DNA of 64,000 nucleotides from Atherix ibis (taxonomy: Eukaryota; Arthropoda; Insecta; Diptera; Athericidae), in assembly GCA_958298945.1 (NCBI GenBank), contig OY282608.1:60674951-60738950 (forward strand), in the 5' to 3' direction. Every line of letters begins with the position of its first letter. Positions within the stretch are counted from its first letter, which is position 1. A program made the position numbers and the translations under genes. Shown here in pieces: positions 54,111-64,000 of the stretch. Under the pieces are notes generated by a model. That model made no database searches, had not been told where the DNA came from, and saw only the letters and a list, made by a program, of their open reading frames with translations.

Positions 54111-55039
54111 ACAAACCTACAAGCCAACAAGCCAACAAACCAACAAACCAACAAGCCAACAAGCCAACAAACCAATAAGCCAACAAACCAACAAACCAAC
54201 AAGCCAACAAGCCAGCAAACCAACAAACCAACAAGCCAACAAACCAACAAACCAACAAACCAACAAGCCAACAAACCAACAAACAAATAAACCAACAAAC
54301 CAACAAACCAACAAACCAACAAACCAACAAGCCAACAAGCCAACAAACCAACAAACCAATAAACCAACAAACCAACAAACCAACAAACCAACAAACCAAC
54401 AAACCAACAAACCAACAAACCAACAAACCAACAAGCCAACAAGCCAACAAACCAACAAACCAGCAAGCCCACAAACCAACAAACAAATAAACCAACAAAC
54501 CAACAAACCAACAAACCAACAAGCCAACAAGCCAACAAACCAACAAACCAACAAACCAACAAGCCAACAAACCAACAAGCCAACAAACCAACAAACCAAC
54601 AAGCCAACATGCCAACAAACCAACAAACTAAGTAACCAACAAACCAACAAACCAACAAACCAGCAAGCCAACAAGCCAACAAACCAACAAACCAACAAAC
54701 CAACAAGCCAACAAACCAACAAGCCAACAAACCAACAAACCAACAAGCCAACATGCCACAAACCAACAAACTAAGTAACCAGCAAGCCAACAAACCAACA
54801 AACCAGCAAGCCAACAAGCCAACAAACCAACAAACCAACAAGTTAACAAACCAACAAACCAACAAACCAATAAACCAACAAACCAACAAACAAATAAACC
54901 AACAAACCAACAAACCAACAAACCAACAAACCAAAAAACCAATAAACCAACAAACCAACAAGCCCACAAACCAACAAACCAAAAAACCAACAAGCCAACA
55001 AACCAACAAACAAATAAACCAACAAACCAACAAACCAAC
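54111..55039. repeat. About 1.2-kb duplication, left copy
   Basis: AAACCTACAAGCC near 54114, CCAGCAAGCCCAC at 54471, ACATGCC near 54607, ATGCCACAAACC at 54752, CTAAGTAACCAGC near 54770, AAGTTAAC near 54840 and ACCAAAAAACCAATAAACC near 54931 recur at 55345, 55671, 55808 (AAATGCC), 55944, 55962, 56032 (AAGTTAATAAACC) and 56123. The offset falls from 1231 to 1200 to 1192, showing small internal deletions in the right copy. Confidence 0.85.
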
Positions 55040-55340
55040 AAATTAACAAACCAACAAACCAAAAAACCAATAAACCAACAAACCAACAAGCCCACAAACC
55101 AACAAACCAAAAAACCAATAAACCAACAAACCAACAAACAAATAAACCAACAAACCAACAAACCAACAAACCAACAAACCAAAAAACCAATAAACCAACA
55201 AGCCAACAAGCCCACAAACCAACAAACCAGCAAGCCAACAAGCCAACAAACCAACAAACCAACAAGTTAACAAGCCAACAAACCAGCAAACCAACAAACC
55301 AACAAACAAACAAACAAATAAACCAACAAACCAACAAACC
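55040..55340. repeat. Short tandem amplification of the CCAATAAACC...AAGCCCAC cassette
   Basis: ACCAAAAAACCAATAAACC followed by AAGCCCACAAACC is repeated near 55058, 55106 (first part) and 55179, after the copy at 54931. AAATTAACAAACC near 55040 opens the segment and ACAAACAAACAAATAAACC near 55304 closes it. No gene is visible. Confidence 0.72.
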
Positions 55341-56231
55341 AACAAACCTACAAGCCAACAAGCCAACAAACCAACAAACCAACAAGCCAACAAGCCAACA
55401 AACCAATTAGCCAACAAACCAACAAACCAACAAGCCAACAAGCCAGCAAACCAACAAACCAACAAGCCAACAAACCAACAAACCAACAAACCAACAAGCC
55501 AACAAACCAACAAACAAATAAACCAACAAACCAACAAACCAACAAAACCAACAAGCCAACAAGCCAACAAACCAACAAACCAATAAACCAACAAACCAAC
55601 AAACCAACAAACCAACAAACCAACAAACCAACAAGCCAACAAGCCAACAAACCAACAAACCAGCAAGCCCACAAACCAACAAACAAATAAACCAACAAAC
55701 CAACAAACCAACAAACCAACAAGCCAACAAGCCAACAAACCAACAAACCAACAAACCAACAAGCCAACAAACCAACAAGCCAACAAACCAACAAACCAAC
55801 AAGCCAAAATGCCAACAAACCAACAAACTAAGTAACCAACAAACCAACAAACCAACAAACCAACAAGCCAACAAGCCAACAAACCAACAAACCAACAAAC
55901 CAACAAGCCAACAAACCAACAAGCCAACAAACCAACAAGCCAACATGCCACAAACCAACAAACTAAGTAACCAGCAAGCCAACAAACCAACAAACCAGCA
56001 AGCCAACAAGCCAACAAACCAACAAACCAACAAGTTAATAAACCAACAAACCAACAAACCAATAAACCAACAAACCAACAAACAAATAAACCAACAAACC
56101 AACAAACCAACAAACCAACAAACCAAAAAACCAATAAACCAACAAACCAACAAGCCCACAAACCAACAAACCAAAAAACCAACAAGCCAACAAACCAACA
56201 AACAAATAAACCAACAAACCAACAAACCAAC
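55341..56231. repeat. About 1.2-kb duplication, right copy
   Basis: This is the partner of 54111-55039. It has a 1-nt insertion, AACAAAACCAAC, near 55542 that the left copy lacks, and CCAATTAGCC near 55405 where the left copy has CCAATAAGCC. The match ends at about 56232. Confidence 0.85.
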
Positions 56232-58299
56232 AAGCCAACAAGCCAACAAACCAACAAACCAACAAACTAACAAACCAACAAGCCAACAAACCAACAAACC
56301 AACAAGCCAACAAACCAACAAACAAATAAACCAACAAACCAAAAAACCAACAAACCAACAAACCAATAAACAAACAAACCAACAAACCAACAAACCAAAA
56401 AGCCAACAAACCAACAAACCAACAAGCCAGCAAACCAACAAACCAACAAACCAACAAACCAACAAACCAAAAGCCAACAAACCAACAAACCAACAAACAA
56501 ACAAACCAACAAACAAATAAACCAACAAACCAACAAACCAACAAACCTACAAGCCAACAAGCCAACAAACCAACAAACCAACAAGCCAATAAGCCAACAA
56601 ACCAATAAGCCAACAAACCAACAAACCAACAAGCCAACAAGCCAACAAACCAACAAACCAACAAGCCAGCAAACCAACAAACCAACAAACCAACAAGCCA
56701 ACAAACCAACAAACCAACAAACCAACAAACCAACAAACCAACAAACCAACAAACGAACAAACCAACAAACCAACAAACCAACAAACCAACAAACCAACAA
56801 ACCAACAAACCAACAAACCAACAAGCCAACAAACCAACAAACCAACAAACAAACAAACCAACAAACAAATAAACCAACAAACCAACAAACCAACAAACCA
56901 ACAAGCCAACAAGCCAACAAACCAACAAACCAACAAGCCAACAAGCCAACAAACCAATAAGCCAACAAACCAACAAACCAACAAGCCAACAAGCCAACAA
57001 ACCAACAAACCAACAAGCCAACAAACCAACAAACCAACAAACCAACAAGCCAACAACCAAACAAACAAATAAACCAACAAACCAACAAACCAACAAACCA
57101 ACAAGCCAACAAGCGAACAAACCAACAAACCAATAAACCAACAAACCAACAAACCAACAAACCAACAAACCAACAAACCAACAAACCAACAAGCCAACAA
57201 GCCAACAAACCAACAAACCAGCAAGCCCACAAACCAACAAACAAATAAACCAACAAACCAACAAACCAACAAACCAACAAGCCAACAAGCAAACAAACCA
57301 ACAAACCAACAAACCAACAAGCCAACAAACCAACAAGCCAACAAACCAACAAACCAACAAGCCAACATGCCAACAAACCAACAAACTAAGTAACCAGTAA
57401 GCCAACAAACCAACAAACCAACAAGCCAACAAGCCAACAAACCAACAAACCAACAAGTTAACAAACCAACAAACCAAGAAACCAATAAACCAACAAACAA
57501 ATAAATCAATAAACCAACAAACCAACAAACCAACAAACCAACAAACCAACAAACTAAAAAACCAATAAACCAACAAACCAACAAGCCAACAAACCAACAA
57601 ACCACCAAACCAACAAGCCAACAAACCAACAAACAAATAAACCAACAAACCAACAAACCAACAAACCAACAAACCAACAAGCCAACAAGCCAACAAACCA
57701 ACAAACTAACAAACCAACAAGCCAACAAACCAACAAGCCAACAAACCAACAAACAAATAAACCAACAAACCAAAAAACCAACAAACCAACAAACCAACAA
57801 ACAAACAAACCAACAAACCAACAAACCAAAAAGCCAACAAACCAACAAACCAACAAGCCAGCAAACCAACAAACCAACAAACCAACAAACCAACAAACCA
57901 AAAGCCAACAAGCCAACAAACCAACAAACCAACAAGCCAACAAACCAACAAACCAACAAACCAACAAACCAACAAACCAACAAACCAACAAACCAACAAA
58001 CCAACAAACCAACAAACCAACAAACCAACAAACCAACAAACCAACAAACCAACAAACCAACAAGCCAACAAACCAACAAACCAACAAACCAACAAACAAA
58101 TAAACCAACAAACCAACAAACCAACAAACCTACAAGCCAACAAGCCAACAAACCAACAAACCAACAAGCCAACAAGCCAACAAACCAATAAGCCAACAAA
58201 CCAACAAACCAACAAGCCAACAAGCCAACAAACCAACAAACCAACCAGCCAACAAACCAACAAACCAATAAGCCAACAAGCCAACAAGCCAACAAACCA
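56232..58299. repeat. Satellite array, related to but not resolved into the neighbouring blocks
   Basis: Markers shared with neighbours are AAACCTACAAGCC near 56543 and 58128, CCAGCAAGCCCAC near 57219, CCAAAAGCC slips near 56466 and 57898, AACCAAACAAACAAATAAACC near 57055, CTAAGTAACCAGTAAGCC near 57386 and CAAATAAATCAATAAACC near 57498. The order resembles parts of 49-56 kb with rearrangement. No gene is visible. Confidence 0.68.
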
Positions 58300-60240
58300 A
58301 CAAACCAACAAACCAACAAACCAACAAACTAAGTAACCAACAAGCCAACAAACCAACAAACCAACAAGCCAACAAACCAAGAAACCAACAAGCCAACAAA
58401 CCAACAAACCAAAAAACCAACAAACCAACAAACCAACAAACCAACAAACCAACAAACCAACAAGCCAACAAGCCAACAAACCATCAACCCAACAAACCAA
58501 CAAGCCAACAAGCCAACAAACCAACAAGCCAACAAACCAACAAACCAACAAGCCAACAAACCAACAAACCAACAAGCCAACAAGCCAACAAAACAAACCA
58601 AGTAACCAAAAAGCCAACAAGCCACCAAACCAACAAACCAACAAAGCAACAAACCAACAACCCAACAAACCAACAAACCAATAAACTAACAAACCAACAA
58701 GCCAACAAAACAACAAACCAACAAGCCAACAAACCAACAAACCAACAAGCCAACAAGCCAACAAGCCAACAAACCAACAAACCAACAAACCATCAAACGA
58801 ACAAAGCAACAAGCCAATAAGCCAACAAACCAACAAACCAACAAGCCAACAAACCAACAAACCAACAAGCCAACAAGCCAACAAACCAACAAACCAACAA
58901 ACCAACAAGCAAACAAACCAACAAACAAACAAACCAACAAGCCAACAAACCAACAAACAAATAAACCAATAAACCAAAAAACCAACAAACCAACAAACCA
59001 ACAAGCCAACAAACCAACAAACCAACAAACCAACAAACCAACAAACCAACAAACCAACAAACCAACAAGCCAACAAACCAACAAGCCAACAAACCAACAA
59101 ACCAACAAACCAACAAGCCAACAAACCAACAAGCCAACAAGCCAACAAACCAACAAACCAACAAGCCAACAAGCCAACAAACCAACAAACCAACAAACCA
59201 ACAAACCATCAAACGAACAAAGCAACAAGCCAACAAGCCAACACACCAACAAACCAACAAGCCAACAAACCAACAAACCAACAAGCCAACAAGCCAACAA
59301 ACCAACAAACCAACAAACCAACAAACAAAAAACCAACAAACCAACAAACCAACAAGCCAACAAACCAACAAACAAATAAACCAACAAACCAAAAAACCAA
59401 CAAACCAAGAAACCAACAAACCAACAAACCAACAAACCAACAAACCAACAAGCCAACAAACCAACAAGCCAACAAACTAACAAACCAACAAACCAAGTAA
59501 CCAAAAAGCCAACAAACTAACAAACCAACAAGCCAACAAGCCAACAAAACAACAAACCAACAAACCAACAAAGCAACAAGCCAACAAGCCAACAAACCAA
59601 CAAACCAACAAGCCAACAAACCAAAAAACCAACAAGCCAACAAGCCAACAAACAAACAAACCCACAAACCAACAAGCTAACAAACCAACAAACCAAGAAG
59701 CCAACAAACCAACAAACCAACAAACCAACAAACCAACAAGCCAACAAGCCAACAACCAACAAACCAACAAGCCAACAAGCCAACAAACCAACAAACCAAC
59801 AAACCAACAAACCAACAAGCCAACAAACCAACAAACCAACAAACCAACAAACCAACAAACCAACAAACCAACAAACCAACAAACCAACAAACCAACAAAC
59901 CAACAAACCAACAAACCAACAAACCAACAAACCAACAAACCAACAAACCAACAAACCAACAAGCCAACAAACCAACAAACCAACAAACAAATAAACCAAC
60001 AAACCAACAAACCAACAAACCTACAAGCCAACAAGCCAACAAACCAACAAACCAACAAGCCAACAAGCCAACAAGCCAACAAACCAATAAGCCAACAAAC
60101 CAACAAACCAACAAGCCAACAAGCCAACAAACCAACAAACCAACAAGCCAACAAATCAACAAACCAATAAGCCAACAAACCAACAAACAAACAAACTAAC
60201 AAACCAACAAACGAACTAACCAACAAACAAACAAGCCAAC
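58300..60240. repeat. About 2.0-kb tandem duplication, left copy
   Basis: AAGTAACC at 58331, AAGAAACC near 58380, CCATCAACCC at 58481, the slip AAAACAAACCAAGTAACC near 58590, CCATCAAACGAACAAAG at 58790 and 59206, CAAATAAACCAATAAACC near 58960, AAGTAACCAAAAAGCC near 59497, AAACAAACAAACCCAC near 59650 and the slip AACAACCAAC at 59751 recur at 60286, 60346, 60444, 60552, 60793 and 61225, 60963, 61517, 61662 and 61771. The offset rises from 1955 to 2020 through inserted units. Confidence 0.85.
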
Positions 60241-61820
60241 AAGCCAACAAACCAACAAACCAACAAACCAATAAACCAACAAACTAAGTAACCAACAAGC
60301 CAACAAACCAACAAACCAACAAGCCAACAAGCCAACAAACCAAGAAACCAACAAGCCAACAAACCAACAAACCAAAAAACCAACAAACCAACAAACCAAC
60401 AAACCAACAAACCAACAAACCAACAAGCCAACAAGCCAACAAACCATCAACCCAACAAACCAACAAGCCAACAAGCCAACAAACCAACAAGCCAACAAAC
60501 CAACAAACCAGCAAGCCAACAAACCAACAAACCAACAAGCCAACAAGCCAACAAAACAAACCAAGTAACCAAAAAGCCAACAAACTAACAAACCAACAAG
60601 CCAACAAACCAACAAGCCAACAAGCCAACAAACCAACAAACCAACAAAGCAACAAACCAACAACCCAACAAACCAACAAACCAATAAACTAACAAACCAA
60701 CAAGCCAACAAACCAACAAACCAACAAGCCAACAAACCAACAAACCAACAAGCCAACAAGCCAACAAACCAACAAACCAACAAACCAACAAACCATCAAA
60801 CGAACAAAGCAACAAGCCAATAAGCCAACAAACCAACAAACCAACAAGCCAACAAGCCAACAAACCAACAAGCCAACAAGCCAACAAACCAACAAACCAA
60901 CAAACCAACAAGCAAACAAACCAACAAACAAACAAACGAACAAGCCAACAAACCAACAAACAAATAAACCAATAAACCAAAAAACCAACAAACCAACAAA
61001 CCAACAAACAATGAAACCAACAAACCAAAAAACCAACAAACCAACAAACCAACAAACCAACAAACCAACAAACCAACAAACCAACAAGCCAACAAACCAA
61101 CAAGCCAACAAACCAACAAACCAACAAACCAACAAGCCAACAAACCAACAAACCAACAAGCCAACAAACCAACAAACCAACAAGCCAACAAGCCAACAAA
61201 CCAACAAACCAACAAACCAACAAACCATCAAACGAACAAAGCAACAAGCCAACAAGCCAACAAACCAACAAACCAACAAGCCAACAAACCAACAAACCAA
61301 CAAGCCAACAAGCCAACAAACCAACAAACCAACAAACCAACAAACAAACAAACCAACAAACCAACAAACCAACAAGCCAACAAACCAACAAACAAATAAA
61401 CCAACAAACCAAAAAACCAACAAACCAAGAAACCAACAAACCAACAAACCAACAAACCAACAAACCAACAAGCCAACAAACCAACAAGCCAACAAACTAA
61501 CAAACCAACAAACCAAGTAACCAAAAAGCCAACAAACTAACAAACCAACAAGCCAACAAGCCAACAAACCAACAAACCAACAAAGCAACAAGCCAACAAG
61601 CCAACAAACCAACAAACCAACAAGCCAACAAACCAAAAAACCAACAAGCCAACAAGCCAACAAACAAACAAACCCACAAACAAACAAGCCAACAAACCAA
61701 CAAACCAAGAAGCCAACAAACCAACAAACCAACAAACCAACAAACCAACAAACCAACAAGCCAACAAGCCAACAACCAACAAACCAACAAGCCAACAAGC
61801 CAACAAACCAACAAACCAAC
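60241..61820. repeat. About 2.0-kb tandem duplication, right copy
   Basis: This is the partner of 58300-59800. Private changes include ACAAACGAACAAGCC near 60933 and AACAATGAAACC near 61008 (one of the few + strand ATG triplets). CCAACACACC of the left copy near 59240 is CCAACAAACC here. The match ends near 61820. Confidence 0.85.
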
Positions 61821-64000
61821 AAGCCAACAAACCAACAAACCAACAAACCAACAAGCCAACAAACCAACAAACAAATAAACCAACAAACCAACAAACCAAC
61901 AAACCAACAAACCAACAAACCAACAAACCAACAAACTAACAAACCAACAAGCCAACAAACCAACAAACCAACAAGCCAACAAGCCAACAAACCAACAAAC
62001 CAACAAACCAACAAGCCAACAAGCCAACAAACCAACAAGTCAACAAACCAACAAACCAATAAACCAACATGCCAACAAACCAACAAACTAAGTAACCAAC
62101 AAGCCAACAAACCAACAAACCGACAAGCCAACAAGCCAACAAACCAACAAACCAACAAGCCAACAAACCAACAAACCCACAAACCAACAAGCCAACAAAC
62201 CAACAAACAAATAAACCAACAAACCAACAAACCAACAAACCAACTAGCCAACAAGCCAACAAACCAACAAACCTACAAGCCAACAAGCCAACAAACCAAC
62301 AAGCCAACAAACCAACAAGCCAACAAGCCAACAAACCAATAAACCAACAAGCCAACAAACCAACAAACCAACAAACCAACAAGCCAACAAACCAACAAAC
62401 AAATAAACCAACAAACCAACAAACCAACAAACCAACAAACCAAAAAACCAACAAACCAACAAGCCAACAAGCCAACAAACCAACAAACTAACAAACCAAC
62501 AAACGAACTAACCAACAACCCAACAAGCCAACAAGCCAACAAACCAACAAACAAACAAACCAACAAACTAAGTAACCAACATGCCAACAAACCAACAAAC
62601 CAACAAGCCAACAAGCCAACAAGCCAACAAACCAACAAACCAACAAGCCAACAAACCAACAAACCAACAAACCAACAAGCCAACAAACCAACAAACCAAC
62701 AAACCAACAATCCAACAAACCAACAAACAAATAAACTAACAAACCAACAAACCAACAAACCAACAAACCAACAAACCAAAAAACCAACAAACCAACAAAC
62801 CAACAAGCCAACAAACCAACAAACCAAAAAACCAACAAACCAACAAACCAACAAACCAACAAACCAACAAACCAACAAACCAACAAACAAACAAGCCAAC
62901 AAACCAACAAACCAACAAACTAACAAACCAACAAGCCAACAAAACAACAAACTAACAAGCCAACAAGCCAACAAACCAACAAACCAACAAACCAAGTAAC
63001 CAACAAGCCAACAAACCAACAAGCCAACAAACCAACAAACCAACAAACCAACAAACCAACAAACCAACAAACCAACAAACCAACAAGCCAACAAGCCTAC
63101 AAACCAACAAACCAACAAACCAACAAGCCAACAAACCAACAAGCCAACAAGCCAACAAACCAACAAACCAACAAGCCAACAAACCAACAAACCAACAAAC
63201 CAACAAGCCAACAAACCAACAAACCAACAAGCCAACAAACCAACAATCAAATAAACCAACAAACCAACAAACCAACAAACCAACAAACCAACAAACCAAC
63301 AAACCAAAAAACCAACAAAGCAACAAGCCAACAAGCCAACAAACCAACAAACTAACAAACCAACAAACGAACTAACCAACAAACCAACAAGCCAACAAGC
63401 CAACCAACCAACAAACTAAGTAACCAGCAAGCCAACAAACCATCAAACCAACAAGCCAACAAGCCAACAAACCAACAAACCAACAAGCCAACAAACCAAC
63501 AAACCAACAAACCAAAAAACCAACAAACCAACAAACCAACAAACCAACAAACCAACAAACCAACAAACCAACAAACCAACAAGCCAACAAGCCAACAAAC
63601 CAACAAACCAACAAACCAACAAACCAAAAAACCAACAAACCAACAAACCAACAAACCAACAAACCAACAAACCAACAAACCAAAAAACCAACAAACCAAC
63701 AAGCCAACAAGCCAACAAGCCAACAAGCCAACAAGCCAACAAACCAACAAACCAACAAACCAACAAGTCAACAAACCAACAAACCAACAAAGCAACAAAC
63801 CAACAACCCAACAAACCAACAAACCAATAAACTAACAAGCCAACAAGCCAACAAACCAACAAACCAACAAGCCAACAAACCAACAAACCAACAATCCAAC
63901 AAGCCAACAAACCAACAAACCAACAAACCAACAAACCAACAAACCATCAAACGAACAAAGCAACAAGCCAATAAGCCAACAAACCAACAAACCAACAAGC
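61821..64000. repeat. Satellite array to the window end
   Basis: Octamer units with ACATGCC and CTAAGTAACC near 62068-62095 and 62570-62582, ACGAACTAACC near 62506 and 63367, CAATCAAATAAACC near 63245, CTAAGTAACCAGC near 63416 and CCATCAAACGAACAAAG at 63944. The last bases are still in the array, so its right end is not reached. No gene is visible. Confidence 0.72.

Larger units (their letters stand above)
1..64000. repeat. Octanucleotide satellite array, (A/G)CCAACAA on the + strand, spanning the whole window
   Basis: Every line of the window is built from an 8-bp unit, CAACAAAC or CAACAAGC on the + strand, TTGTTGGT or TTGTTGGC on the other. That is close to 8000 tandem units, and both window ends lie inside the array. 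The main polymorphism is A versus G at one unit position; rarer variants include ACTAACAA, AAGTAACC, CAAATAAACC, ACCATCAAACG, ACCACCAA and AACCGACA. T is almost absent from the + strand and CpG appears only in rare variants. No promoter, splice structure, RNA gene, transposon end or unique sequence breaks the array. It is best described as satellite DNA, probably of a eukaryote; function and species are unknown. I do not recognise the unit as a named satellite or as a canonical telomere repeat. Confidence 0.98.

Noticed and set aside
1..64000. A CRISPR array
   Set aside because: There are no spacers: units are contiguous 8-mers, far shorter than CRISPR repeats, and no cas genes are present.
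1..64000. A telomere
   Set aside because: The unit has no TTAGGG-, TTTAGGG- or TTAGG-like core, and internal variants and kilobase-scale duplications are more like an interstitial satellite. A lineage-specific telomere cannot be fully excluded without the chromosome context.
1..64000. A novel protein-coding defence or mobile system hidden in the window
   Set aside because: I looked on both strands for any stretch that departs from the octamer for more than about 20 bases and found none, so there is no room for an encoded system here.

Overview
The whole 64 kb window is one uninterrupted tandem array of an 8-bp unit. On the + strand it reads CAACAAAC or CAACAAGC, written from another phase as (A/G)CCAACAA; on the - strand it reads TTGTTGGT or TTGTTGGC. 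The array starts before base 1 and runs past base 64000. I see no unique sequence, no gene, no rRNA or tRNA, no recognisable transposon and no CRISPR array. The + strand is almost entirely A and C, with G mainly at one variable position per unit and T only in scattered variant units. A satellite of this size and purity points to a eukaryotic nuclear genome, perhaps heterochromatic or subtelomeric. The sequence alone does not identify the species, and an assembly or collapse effect cannot be excluded.

Many long open frames exist, the longest 997 codons on the - strand (3446-6439). They are by-products of the repeat. Three 8-bp units make 24 nt, or eight codons. Because 8 is not divisible by 3, all three frames of a strand read rotations of the same octapeptide: GLLVCWFV-like on the - strand and NKPTNQQT-like on the + strand. 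Stops occur only where a variant unit creates TAA, TAG or TGA. No coding sequences are therefore annotated.

The real structure is a hierarchy of duplications, read from variant units that act as markers. From left to right:
- 0.3-6.5 kb: three copies of a block of about 0.73 kb and three copies of a block of about 0.7 kb, inside overlapping repeats with offsets of about 2.3-2.45 and 3.15 kb.
- 7.9-9.6 kb: shorter duplications with offsets of 440 and 560 bp.
- 12.17-16.43 kb: a head-to-tail pair of 2128-bp units.
- 16.76-22.15 kb: a 1.59-kb segment repeated at an offset of 3800 bp, flanking a 232-bp and a 1416-bp tandem duplication.
- 22.32-35.37 kb: a nearly identical head-to-tail pair of 6.5-kb units (6519 and 6527 bp).
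- 35.0-36.5 kb: local amplification of a short cassette.
- 36.98-40.9 kb: a 1-kb segment repeated at an offset of about 2.87 kb.
- 44.5-49.2, 50.1-52.2, 54.1-56.2 and 58.3-61.8 kb: further pairs with offsets of about 2.46, 1.04, 1.2 and 2.0 kb.

Most offsets are multiples of 8 bp, or differ from one by 1-4 nt where rare 1-nt slips are carried along. This fits repeated unequal exchange or replication slippage kept in register. All boundaries were read by eye and are approximate, usually to within tens of bases.

The most distinctive local feature is a small inverted repeat, TTGGC-AAGAA-GCCAA, at 27367-27381 and again at 33894-33908. It is the only obvious self-complementary element I noticed, and it looks like the scar of a template-switch event that happened before the 6.5-kb duplication.
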